64,000 nt of DNA from Siphonodentalium dalli (GCA_032622095.1 CP136066.1:46966911-47030910); one strand, 5' to 3'; shown: positions 26,598 through 34,160, counted from the first letter of the stretch. Program-made: numbers and translations. Notes: generated by a model not told the origin, from the sequence alone.

Positions 26598-26921
26598 ATG
26601 AGTCGATTATTACGTAATGAGTTGAATTTTGTCAGACTATTGACATCAACCCAATCAAGATCTCAACGAAACGCATTATTGACATCGATAACTAATAATC
26701 AGTTGAAAGTTCTGATTGAAATTACGATCAATTTACTACATGATAGTTTAACAGTTACAGTTCAACAAAAAGCTAAATTACGGCGATATAAATCATTTTA
26801 TATATTCTTGGGTGATAAATCTGTGAGTTTGTTGAGGAAAAGAAAAAGTGTGAATAATCACTCAACCGCCATTACTTTGCTATTGAACATCGTTGAACCT
26901 AAATTGAAACAGTTTTTGTGA
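26598..26921 (+). CDS. Small basic Polinton protein (pX/core-like, function unknown)
   Basis: 107 residues, basic and helical, with the pattern 'LLTSITNNQLKVLIEI', 'NLLHDSL', 'QKAKLRRYK', 'RKRKS' and a hydrophobic C-terminus. Small proteins with this layout recur beside capsid and ATPase genes in invertebrate Polintons and have been likened to adenovirus core/pX proteins; I recall this as a family pattern, not a search result. Its stop (26919-26921) overlaps the next gene's ATG by one base (TGATG). Role in DNA condensation or capsid assembly is inference. Confidence 0.6.
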   Translation: MSRLLRNELNFVRLLTSTQSRSQRNALLTSITNNQLKVLIEITINLLHDSLTVTVQQKAKLRRYKSFYIFLGDKSVSLLRKRKSVNNHSTAITLLLNIVEPKLKQFL

Positions 26922-27289
26922 TGGAGTCTGTGAAGAAAACTGTTTTGATCCCGTATGAAAGATATATGAGGTACACTGAAAAAAGTGAACACAAAAAAGT
27001 TTCATCGGAGTCTAACATTGAACACAGCGACATCTCGGCAAACAATAGTAGCCATTCCGATGAAATGGATAAAGAAATGGACCCGATGAATAATCAGATT
27101 GTTAATACAGTTCAAACGACTGAACCTCAGGATGCAATCCAAAAATCAGAAGTTAACACATCGAAAAAGACACGTACCAAGCAAAGAAAAAAGAAAATAA
27201 GAGGGGTTAAGCGTGAAATATCTAGACCTCCTGGTATAATCGCCGGTAAGCTGACCAAGATAAAGAAGAAACGTTGGCTATCACTGTGA
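26921..27289 (+). CDS. Small Ser/Asp-rich protein with basic tail, unknown function
   Basis: 122 residues from the ATG at 26921. The N-terminus 'KKTVLIPYERYMRY' is followed by a polar, acidic middle (SSHSDEMDKEMD) and a very basic C-terminal third (KKTRTKQRKKKIRGVK) ending 'RPPGIIAGKL...RWLSL'. No enzyme motif. The position between the core-like protein and the integrase, and the one-base overlap with the former, suggest a virion or DNA-binding role. A similar 'YERY...PPG' protein is common at this place in invertebrate Polintons (recalled). Confidence 0.55.
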   Translation: MESVKKTVLIPYERYMRYTEKSEHKKVSSESNIEHSDISANNSSHSDEMDKEMDPMNNQIVNTVQTTEPQDAIQKSEVNTSKKTRTKQRKKKIRGVKREISRPPGIIAGKLTKIKKKRWLSL

Positions 27290-27294
27290 ACAAT

Positions 27295-28404
27295 ATGGCC
27301 GATTGGAAAGATTATTTGAGTTCAATTTATTTTAATCCGGGTCACCCTGCATCGTACTCAGGAGCTACAAAGTTGCATCAGACTGTAAAATCTGAAAATA
27401 AGCACAACATTTCCAAGCGCGAGATTGTGGCGTGGCTACAAAATCATGAAAGTTATTCCCTGACAAAAAGTGTTAGACGAAAATTCCCGAGATCTCGTGT
27501 TATTGTAAACGCTTCTGACAGTCAATGGGATGGAGACCTCATGGATATGAATGATGTTTCCAAAGACAACGACAATTACACCTACGTGTTAGTAATGATT
27601 GACATTTTTTCTAGGAAGTTATGGTGTGTAGCTATAAATAGGAAAACTGCAATTAATGTGATCAATGCTATGAAACATATATTTGAAGGTGGAAGAACCC
27701 CGCGCGTCCTCCGAACGGATCGCGGTTCGGAGTTCACAAACAAACGGGTCAAAAGTTACCTTAAGGGTCTTCATATATCTCAAATTTTTACGCAAAACGA
27801 AATGAAAGCCAATTATTCGGAACGGGTCATAAAAACTATAAAGCAGAAGATTTCGCGTTATATGATAAAGCATAATAATGCTAGATATATCGACATTCTA
27901 CAAGATATTGTGAAAAGTTATAACCATACAATACATCGTTCGTTAGGCACCACCCCTGACTCCATAACTGTTGAGAATGAAGATGAGTCTCGTCTCGATC
28001 AGTGGTTAATAAGACAGAAGGGAGGTGTAAAAAGTAAATTGAAGAAAAAGTTCAAATACAATGTAAATGATATCGTTAGAATATCACACACCAAAGCAGT
28101 TTTTGACCGAGAATATTCTCAGAAATGGACTGGAGAGTTGTTCAAAGTGACTAAAAGGTTTTACAGGCAGAACATACCCTTGTATACATTGACAGATTTC
28201 TTGGATGAAAACATTGAGGGTGCTTTCTACGAGTCAGAACTTCAAGGGGTGCGCGTTGATGACGAAACAGTTTACAGAATAGATAAAATTGTCAAAAAGA
28301 GGAAACGAAAGGGTCAAACTGAAGTCCTGGTGCACTGGCATTCATGGCCTGACAAATTTAATTCATGGATTTTAGAGTCTGATGTCGACAGATATCAAAA
28401 TTAA
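27295..28404 (+). CDS. Retroviral-type integrase with C-terminal chromodomain
   Basis: 369 residues from the ATG at 27295, five bases after the previous stop. DDE-type integrase that inserts the element and creates the 6-bp duplication. Catalytic residues: D81 (in QWDGDLMDM), D142 (RTDRGSEF) and E176 (YSERVIK); the D142-E176 spacing is the one usual in Polintons. An SH3-like region follows (about 250-320) and a chromodomain at about 325-366 (YRIDKIVKKR...VHWHSWPDKFNSW), which may steer integration to particular chromatin. A typical N-terminal HHCC zinc finger is not evident. All motifs are intact. Confidence 0.95.
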   Translation: MADWKDYLSSIYFNPGHPASYSGATKLHQTVKSENKHNISKREIVAWLQNHESYSLTKSVRRKFPRSRVIVNASDSQWDGDLMDMNDVSKDNDNYTYVLVMIDIFSRKLWCVAINRKTAINVINAMKHIFEGGRTPRVLRTDRGSEFTNKRVKSYLKGLHISQIFTQNEMKANYSERVIKTIKQKISRYMIKHNNARYIDILQDIVKSYNHTIHRSLGTTPDSITVENEDESRLDQWLIRQKGGVKSKLKKKFKYNVNDIVRISHTKAVFDREYSQKWTGELFKVTKRFYRQNIPLYTLTDFLDENIEGAFYESELQGVRVDDETVYRIDKIVKKRKRKGQTEVLVHWHSWPDKFNSWILESDVDRYQN

Positions 28405-28882
28405 TAAGAGTAAGCTATCCGAGGGGGAAACCATTACAATCATGAATAATAGAACAGATACCTTGACGAATATGTTTCAAACAGAACGCGGTCGTCTACA
28501 TATGAATCTCCTTAAATGGATAGGAATTACGATTATGGTAATAACTCTGTCACTACCGGTTATATTAGTTCCAAAGAAGATACCACGTCAGACGATGGAC
28601 TATGAATTACGTCATACGAATGAGTCAAGCCCCCATGATTACGAACAACACCCCTGCGGGTTCGTGAAAAAGTGGACAATACGATCAAACATTACTGTTA
28701 CATTATGTAATAATCAAGGGCGCATTTATACACGCATTAGGCGAGTTGTGAATAACACTCCCGCGATTATAAGTATTCCGTATAACCAGTGGTCTGCCTT
28801 CAAGTATATATTCAGTGATGTTGATAAAACTATAAGAGAAGAGATGAACATTGATTCTCATTTGAAACAAAATAGAAACTAG
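28382..28882 (+). CDS. Membrane-anchored protein with C-terminal PC4-like domain
   Basis: 166 residues from the ATG at 28382, which overlaps the integrase end by 23 bases; ATGs at 28442 or further in are alternatives. A single hydrophobic segment lies at about 46-63 (WIGITIMVITLSLPVILV). The C-terminal part (about 98-154) has the strand-strand-strand-helix pattern of PC4/Sub1 ssDNA-binding domains: 'ITVTLCNNQGRIYTRIRR', then 'IISIPYNQWSAFKYIFSD' and 'VDKTI'. PC4 domains normally bind single-stranded DNA and act in transcription; a membrane anchor on one is odd. The assignment rests on pattern alone and is moderate. Confidence 0.5.
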   Translation: MSTDIKINKSKLSEGETITIMNNRTDTLTNMFQTERGRLHMNLLKWIGITIMVITLSLPVILVPKKIPRQTMDYELRHTNESSPHDYEQHPCGFVKKWTIRSNITVTLCNNQGRIYTRIRRVVNNTPAIISIPYNQWSAFKYIFSDVDKTIREEMNIDSHLKQNRN

Positions 28883-28886
28883 TCAT

Positions 28887-29324
28887 ATGGATAATTATTA
28901 TCTGTACCTGACTAGCGACGATTCCATAGATAAATATCCAGATAATCGACCTCTCGACTTCACAATAGAGTTACCTGGTGTATTAATATTGGAAGGGGCG
29001 TGGTTATGTTGTTTGAAAGACATAAACATAACTGACCATATAGACACGGATTTATTATATATTTGTTCGGACATATGTGGAGAATCAATAGCCTGCGACA
29101 CATCATCCCCCATCCTCCGGGTTATAAAGAGAGACACACGTGATACGGGTCATTGGCGGAGTTTTGAGGACTCATTCTACATAAACGTAAGACAGGATAA
29201 ACTTCAGCGTCTCAGGATTTTTATAAGAGGCGATAAACTTTCTAAAATAAATGCAGAAAAAAGAGTGACCTGCACACTACATCTGAAGAAACATGTCGAT
29301 CACGTATATTCCCGCCGATATTGA
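28887..29324 (+). CDS. Candidate minor capsid (penton-like) protein
   Basis: 145 residues starting four bases after the previous stop. The N-terminus 'YYLYLTSDDSIDKYPDN' followed by 'FTIELPGVLILEGAWLCCL' and several beta-strand-like stretches fits the single-jelly-roll minor capsid protein encoded upstream of the major capsid protein in Polintons. That identification comes from position, size and general resemblance and is not motif-proof. The gene's end overlaps the next short ORF (29293) by 32 bases. Confidence 0.55.
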   Translation: MDNYYLYLTSDDSIDKYPDNRPLDFTIELPGVLILEGAWLCCLKDINITDHIDTDLLYICSDICGESIACDTSSPILRVIKRDTRDTGHWRSFEDSFYINVRQDKLQRLRIFIRGDKLSKINAEKRVTCTLHLKKHVDHVYSRRY

Positions 29325-29439
29325 AAAGTGGAGAAAACATTTCAGGGACATGATTAATGGGAAGTTAACGCCAGATAATGAGGGTCGCTACTTTATTGAC
29401 AAAACTCAAAATAGCGATAGTGAAGAGAAGACGTTCTAA
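29293..29439 (+). CDS. Short ORF, front part of a possibly split gene
   Basis: 48 residues from the ATG at 29293 (start MSITYIPADIEKW, end DSEEKTF). Amphipathic, no domain recognised. The open frame that follows directly (29424-29621) is in a different register and looks like a continuation, so the two may derive from one gene with an indel or use a frame change. It lies between the minor and major capsid genes, where small virion proteins are usual. Confidence 0.45.
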   Translation: MSITYIPADIEKWRKHFRDMINGKLTPDNEGRYFIDKTQNSDSEEKTF

Positions 29440-29621
29440 AACCACATATTAACGTAGTGACACCCATAGCGCAAGCGATTGAAATGGCCAAAGCAGAAGT
29501 TGAAGAAAATAAGTTGACACAAGCACGTAAGACGTCAAAAAAAAACAATAAGAGGGTGTTACCTAACGATTTGGCTCATAACCCTAAGAAAGTGAAAACC
29601 ACCTGGTTCGATAAACCATGA
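29424..29621 (+). CDS. Short basic ORF, rear part of a possibly split gene
   Basis: The frame is open from 29424; the first ATG is at 29484, giving 45 residues from there. Content is coding-like: 'KPHINVVTPIAQAIEMAKAE', then a Lys-rich stretch (KTSKKNNKR) and an end in 'TTWFDKP'. The stop overlaps the major capsid ATG as ATGA (29618-29621). The conserved-looking part begins before the ATG, which argues that the start lies in the preceding frame. Function unknown; a small DNA-binding or capsid-associated protein is inferred. Confidence 0.45.
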   Translation, partial: REDVLKPHINVVTPIAQAIEMAKAEVEENKLTQARKTSKKNNKRVLPNDLAHNPKKVKTTWFDKP

Positions 29622-30880
29622 ATGAATACAGAGAGTACCATACCTCTAAATTGGCATTATTTGAATCGCCCACGGTTGACAGTGGAATACAAGCGACAGA
29701 ATGGATAAACTACAGACCCGTGAATCAGCTGACAGACACTGCAGCTTTAGAGTTCAATATTCCCGCCATGGCCACAACCTACATGGACCTCAAACGGACA
29801 TTGCTACTTCTCAAACTCAAAATAACCAAGCAAGATGGTTCGGCTCTAACCGTTAATGACGATGTGGGTCTGATAAATGCACCCCTACATTCAATATTTT
29901 CGCAGGTCGATTTGAATATACAGCAAGTTCCCGTGAGTCAAGTCGGTCCGAATTATCCATACAAAGCATATTTCGATGTACTCTTAGAAACTGAACGTAA
30001 GGAACAGCTACATGGACAAGCGTTCGAAAAGGACACGGCAGGTGGTATGGACCTGGCAGATTCGAAAAGCGGGAACTCTGGCCTGTATTACAGGTCCAAA
30101 ACAACCCGTACTAGTCAAATAATGGATATTATGGGATCAATTCAGCTTGACTTCTTCCAACAGGACAAATTACTACTAAATGGTCTCCCGCTCACGTTAA
30201 AATTCTGGCAGACGAGAGATGTTTTTAGACTGATGTATGCGGGAACCACTGAGACATACAAGTTGAAAATACAGGAAGCTAATTTGAGACTAGCCACTGT
30301 GAAAGTTAACCCCGGTGTATTACTCAGTCATACTGAGTCACTCAAGAAAAAGAACGCGTGTTATCCTTTTTCAAAATCTATCATAAAGACGTATACGGTG
30401 TCAAAAGGTGCATTCAGTTTGGGAGAAGATAATCTATTTCAAGGAAACGTACCCAGTAGCTGTATTATTGGCTTAGTATCATCAAAGGCTGAAAGCGGTT
30501 CACACGATAAGAACCCGTTCAACTTTGCGACTTTTGGATGCAACTTCGTCGGATTTTACGTCAACGGACAGTCTATGCCCGCCCAAGCACTCCAACCGAA
30601 CTTTACCAGTAAGGAATATGTAGAAGCTTACAATACGATAATAAAAGATGCGAAACGAAAAGCCGTTCATATTACTTATGAGGATTATGCGAAAGGTTAT
30701 TGCATATATCGGATAAACCCGCAAGGAATTAATCACGACAGGGTCATACCACACAAAGGTCACACACGTCTCGAGATTAAATTCTCATCGGCTTTGAAAG
30801 ACAATTGTACTGTAATCGTATACGCAAAATTTCCTGCCTTTCTCAAAGTTGACGAGAGTCGTAAAGTTTGCATTGAATAA
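29618..30880 (+). CDS. MCP: Major capsid protein, double jelly-roll (F54H12.2-like)
   Basis: 420 residues. This protein family, known from the C. elegans F54H12.2 Polinton gene product, is the double-jelly-roll major capsid protein that forms the icosahedral shell. Visible family features: N-terminal 'SKLALFESPTVDSGIQ' and 'EWINYRPVNQL'; 'LEFNIPAMATTYMDLKRTLL'; a central 'GPNYPYKAYFDVLLET'; 'FWQTRDVFRLM'; and a C-terminal 'DNCTVIVYAKFPAFLKVD'. The length is within the usual range. Start overlaps the upstream stop (ATGA) and its stop overlaps the protease start (TAATG). The frame is intact. Confidence 0.9.
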   Translation: MNEYREYHTSKLALFESPTVDSGIQATEWINYRPVNQLTDTAALEFNIPAMATTYMDLKRTLLLLKLKITKQDGSALTVNDDVGLINAPLHSIFSQVDLNIQQVPVSQVGPNYPYKAYFDVLLETERKEQLHGQAFEKDTAGGMDLADSKSGNSGLYYRSKTTRTSQIMDIMGSIQLDFFQQDKLLLNGLPLTLKFWQTRDVFRLMYAGTTETYKLKIQEANLRLATVKVNPGVLLSHTESLKKKNACYPFSKSIIKTYTVSKGAFSLGEDNLFQGNVPSSCIIGLVSSKAESGSHDKNPFNFATFGCNFVGFYVNGQSMPAQALQPNFTSKEYVEAYNTIIKDAKRKAVHITYEDYAKGYCIYRINPQGINHDRVIPHKGHTRLEIKFSSALKDNCTVIVYAKFPAFLKVDESRKVCIE

Positions 30881-31326
30881 TGAATACACGCGGACTCATG
30901 AGGGCGATAAATAGTTTCACAAACCATAATGAGATAGATGTTTGTCCCATAGACAAATTACCTCTTTATATCCAATATCCCCGGATGTATATAGTTAACA
31001 CAGACGAGAGTAGCCAACCTGGACGCCACTGGATATTGATGACATTCCAGGAACATAACGTATCAGAGTTCTTCGACCCTATGGGATTAAAACCCGAGTG
31101 TTACAACGGACGATTTAAACACGTGTTGTTATTGAATGGACCTCGTTACGAGTGCAATGCTTACAGATTACAGGGTTCTAATATATGTGGTCCCTATTGC
31201 ATATACTTTGCATTCTATAAACTGTGCGGATACAGTCTAGAAAATATAATGAGACGTTTCAGTACCAATAATTATATGTATAATGATTTAATTATTAAGG
31301 ATTTTATGTTGAAATATATTCTGTAA
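30880..31326 (+). CDS. PRO: Adenain-type (Ulp1-like) cysteine protease
   Basis: 148 residues, last gene of the plus-strand cluster, overlapping the capsid stop by one base. Capsid-maturation protease of the adenovirus/Polinton C5 family. The catalytic set is visible in order: H50 (GRHWILM), D66 (FFDPMG), Q98 (RLQGSN) and C103 (NICGPYC). Size is small, as usual in Polintons. Complete and probably active. The stop is followed at once by 'aacgctctt', a short motif that recurs elsewhere in the element. Confidence 0.93.
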   Translation: MNTRGLMRAINSFTNHNEIDVCPIDKLPLYIQYPRMYIVNTDESSQPGRHWILMTFQEHNVSEFFDPMGLKPECYNGRFKHVLLLNGPRYECNAYRLQGSNICGPYCIYFAFYKLCGYSLENIMRRFSTNNYMYNDLIIKDFMLKYIL

Positions 31327-31657
31327 ACGCTCTTCATTAGCGACAACGAGAGAAACACTCTTTAAAATTATATTATGTATATAAATAAAATATTGTAAAT
31401 ACAATCATTTATCGTTCTTATATTATCATATGTATGACTGGGAAAATATATATATATATATGTATATGACTGGGTTGAGAGGGTGGGGGTGGGGGGTCTG
31501 TGGAGAGAGTCCGGTGAGGTGGTATTAGGTCTGTTGCCAAAACAAACAAAAAAATCTATTGTTTTTGTTTGTTTCGTCAAAAGCCTAAAAAACAAAGGTA
31601 TGTGAGCCATCCCCCCTGAATGAAAAAAATAGATAATCGATACATATATATATATAT
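31327..31657. other. Convergent intergenic gap
   Basis: Lies between the protease (plus) and the TBP-like gene (minus). It holds two (TA)n tracts (about 31448-31466, 31643-31659), a G-rich stretch (31474-31500) and several AATAAA-like words. Probably 3' ends of both transcripts. No gene. Confidence 0.5.
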
Positions 31658-32182
31658 TTATTCTGAAAGTAATTCAAGTTCACATATGGTAGGATATACA
31701 ATATTTAACATCTGCTTTTCACTTTTAATGCCCGTAATCACAATTTTTCCATTATGAAAGCATGTAAAATGTATTTTCTCACGTCTGAACATTGCCGCAG
31801 GGAACAGCTCTGATTCGTAAGAACATTCCATAAGTTTCACTAAAACGTTTAAGTCAAGTTTTCCATTTAACTGACAAAATGCAGACATTGTCAAAATTTT
31901 TATGGAATTTAATCTCACTCGCCAACCACATTTTTGAATATGTCGAGCGTACCGACGCAATCGAACGCGTGTCTGTTTGACACTATCAGAACGCCCGTTA
32001 ACAACGATTTTACCCGTGTTAAACACGAGGCAACATCCACCGAATTTAGAATGTTTCCATACAACTCCGCTAAACTTTTTGGAATTGTATTCAATGTTCG
32101 AACAGCCGAGTGTCAAATCCCTTAGATTAATAGAACAGTTCCAATCTGCAGAACATACGACATTAGTTATTCGTAGCATCAT
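31658..32182 (-). CDS. TATA-binding-protein-like protein
   Basis: 174 residues, almost exactly a TBP core (about 180) without an N-terminal extension. TBP is a pseudo-dyad saddle that bends promoter DNA. Both halves are seen: repeat 1 at about 4-90 with 'IEYNSKKFSGVV', 'LVFNTGKIVVNG' and 'YARHIQKCGW'; repeat 2 at about 93-172 with 'SYESELFPAAMFRR', 'TCFHNGKIVITG' and 'IVYPTI'. All four phenylalanines that kink DNA in known TBPs have counterparts (F37, F54, F127, F142). One of the two minor-groove asparagines is kept (N7); its partner is T98. It lies 11 bases downstream of the PC4-like gene on the same strand. A role in recruiting polymerase to the element's promoters is inferred. Confidence 0.85.
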   Translation of the reverse strand: MMLRITNVVCSADWNCSINLRDLTLGCSNIEYNSKKFSGVVWKHSKFGGCCLVFNTGKIVVNGRSDSVKQTRVRLRRYARHIQKCGWRVRLNSIKILTMSAFCQLNGKLDLNVLVKLMECSYESELFPAAMFRREKIHFTCFHNGKIVITGIKSEKQMLNIVYPTICELELLSE

Positions 32183-32193
32183 AGGATTAATGT

Positions 32194-32805
32194 TTAGATC
32201 AATGTCTGCATCCGGTTAATCAAACACGTTCTATCGCCGTTGGGGCAGCATTCCATACATCTTAAAGATCCTTCCTGGTTTTGGTGATCGTCTGTCAAAT
32301 AGCACTGCACAGTCTGATCAATTTCAGGAATATTAGCACACAGGACGAATATAGCTCCAACTAGTTCTTCAAATTGGTCGAATGTCAGAGATATTCCGTA
32401 TTTAGTTGCACACAAATCATCTGAATGTTCAGGCAGCCAATACCTGCGAATGTCAACACGTGGGATGCCGCTCTTTATCGTAATGAAGAAATTCCCTCCG
32501 ATATGTCATCTCATGAATACATCGTCTTCACCGGTACGATAACTGACCACTTCTTGATGTATATCTGCTAAGTAAGATTTCAACTCTTTGAATCTCCTTA
32601 GATTTAATGTTATTCCAGATTTTGTCGGAAATTTTTGGCCCGTAGAACTTTCACCGCACTCTCGTATGTGTATATATAGATTTCCCAGGAATCGGCCGTC
32701 AAATAGGAAAATGTCATTTCCTAACGGGGCTAAGCATTGTGGATGGAACGCCCTCTCGTTGGTTTCAGTCCGTTGGTTTCCTTCAACATCAGGTTGATCA
32801 GTCAT
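32194..32805 (-). CDS. Tandem PC4/Sub1-like ssDNA-binding protein, interrupted by in-frame TGA
   Basis: From the ATG at 32805, 99 codons encode a PC4-like domain (about residues 30-86: 'GNLYIHIREC', 'KSGITLNLRRFKELKSYLAD'). A TGA at 32508-32506 follows. The same frame then continues open to 32194 and encodes a second PC4-like domain: 'RVDIRRYWLPE', 'KYGISLTFDQFEELVGAI'. Only the internal ATG at 32415 lies in this second part, in the middle of the domain, so it cannot be the natural start. The last part has a small Cys-rich tail. PC4 proteins bind ssDNA and act as transcription cofactors. The stop may be a mutation or a readthrough site. The TBP-like gene follows 11 bases downstream. Confidence 0.75.
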
Positions 32806-32917
32806 TGTTTTTTTATGTTGAACCTGGAAAATAAGAAAAACAAAACATTACTTATCAGTTACACATCGAGAATACAAAAGTCCGAAAGGAGTCTGCTCAT
32901 GCGTTTGGTGGATGTTG

Positions 32918-33165
32918 GGTGTGGAGGGGAGGCCCGCCCGCCCGCCCCGCCCGCCCGCCCTGGGGAGGGGAGGGGGAGGCCCGCCCGCCCGCCCGCCCTG
33001 GGGAGGGGAGGCCCGCCCGCCCGCCCCCCGCCCTGGGGAGGGGAGGTCCGCCCGCCCCCGCCCGCCCTGGGGGTCCGCCCGCCCCGCCCCGCCCTGGGGG
33101 GTCCCCCATCACCCCGCCCCGCCCTGTCGCCCCGGTTGGGGAGGGGAGGCCCGCCCCGCCCGCAT
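32918..33165. promoter_or_regulatory. Extreme GC-rich, G-quadruplex-prone tract between divergent genes
   Basis: About 250 bp almost wholly of 'ggggaggggaggcccgcccg' type repeats in an otherwise AT-rich element. One strand has many runs of three or more G, the other matching C runs. It sits between the minus-strand PC4/TBP pair and the plus-strand locus at 33209, where a shared promoter would be expected. GGGGAGGGG and CCCGCCCC words resemble Sp1-type boxes. Long ORFs read through it are composition artefacts. Regulatory role is inference. Confidence 0.45.
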
Positions 33166-33208
33166 ACTCAATAAGAATAAGAAAATTGAGTCATTGAGTC
33201 AGTTCATT

Positions 33209-33379
33209 ATGGAGAGAATACTACCCGCAGAAATACTGGAGAAAATATACAATCAGCTAATTGAAATGTCAACTATAAATCCAGAAATAAAAAAACAACT
33301 ACTACACAATTGGTTTATAAGAGAAATTAAAATAATACTGAAGAATATAGATGAGGATATTTTCCTGTACAACGATTGA
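33209..33379 (+). CDS. Short protein with F-box-like N-terminus
   Basis: 56 residues from the ATG at 33209, just after the GC-rich tract. The start 'LPAEILEKIYNQL' matches the opening LPxEILxxIxxxL helix of F-box domains, which link substrates to SCF ubiquitin ligases; the rest of the F-box is not clear. A stop ends it at 33379, but a coding-like frame in another register begins at 33355 and continues to 33768. The two may be one disrupted gene. F-box identity is tentative. Confidence 0.4.
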   Translation: MERILPAEILEKIYNQLIEMSTINPEIKKQLLHNWFIREIKIILKNIDEDIFLYND

Positions 33380-33768
33380 AATCTTTGATTGAGAGGTCTG
33401 AATTTGAAACTGATTTCTTACAAGATATATTGAATCAAATGTATTCAAATCGCTGGGTATTTAGAGGCATTCCTAAAAACAAAATACATGACATTCGTGA
33501 ACTTATTGGAGATAACTTTGTGAGATTTGCAGAATACCGAGACTGGGTTTTCAATCAGAGAAGTTTTGAAGAAGTGACAATAATTCACGGATATATCATT
33601 CTCCGTGAACCGTGTACACTGTTCACGATTGAACAAATACTTAACAGCGGCGTGATTTTGGATTACATTTCTACAAGTAAATCGAAATATATTTCAGAAT
33701 TAGAGAATGAATTAATCTGGTCATTCGGAATAATCTGGAATTATGGTGACTCTTCGTTGAGAAAATAA
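33355..33768 (+). CDS. Hypothetical Polinton protein, possible continuation of the F-box-like ORF
   Basis: The frame is open from 33355, with the first ATG near 33439, so it lacks a convincing start of its own. It overlaps the end of the preceding ORF in another register. It is coding-like, with charged and aromatic stretches such as 'RWVFRGIPKNKIHDIRELIG' and 'FVRFAEYRDWVFNQ'. No family recognised. A perfect 11-bp hairpin lies 20 bases after its stop. A split gene with a frame break is the simplest reading; programmed frameshift or splicing are alternatives. Confidence 0.4.
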   Translation, partial: GYFPVQRLKSLIERSEFETDFLQDILNQMYSNRWVFRGIPKNKIHDIRELIGDNFVRFAEYRDWVFNQRSFEEVTIIHGYIILREPCTLFTIEQILNSGVILDYISTSKSKYISELENELIWSFGIIWNYGDSSLRK

Positions 33769-33788
33769 AAAATAAAAAAACATAGTTG

Positions 33789-33814
33789 TTTTTGGTTTAA
33801 GTATAAACCAAAAA
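33789..33814. terminator. Perfect 11-bp stem, 4-base loop hairpin at gene 3' end
   Basis: tttttggttta, loop agta, taaaccaaaaa. It starts 20 bases after the stop at 33768 and follows a short A-rich stretch. It could mark an RNA 3' end or separate this transcript from the convergent polymerase gene. Function inferred from position only. Confidence 0.4.
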
Positions 33815-34160
33815 TGAGATTGTACTGGAGGTAAAAATGCAATGATAGAAATCATAATTCATAACTAACCTGTATAGAATATTTCACACGCACAGCATAG
33901 GACTACCGAATTTGTAATTGTGAACTGGATCGGGTAGCATTTTATAGATCGAAAAAATGGACACCTTGGATAAATTGACCAATGACGGCCATACGTTTAT
34001 AGTAATACGTGTTCATACACGCTCGATGTTATCTAACATCGAACGTGTTTGAACGAGTCTTAGTATAATCCGATAACTACCATCGATCGAATGTTTACAC
34101 TCTCATTACAACCTTGATCAAATATAGACGATTAAATTATATATATATTACGTACCTCGT

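Noticed and set aside
32737-33197. Several long Gly/Pro/Arg-rich frames across the GC-rich tract
   Set aside because: They exist in several frames on both strands only because the tract lacks A/T and hence stop codons; no real protein character.
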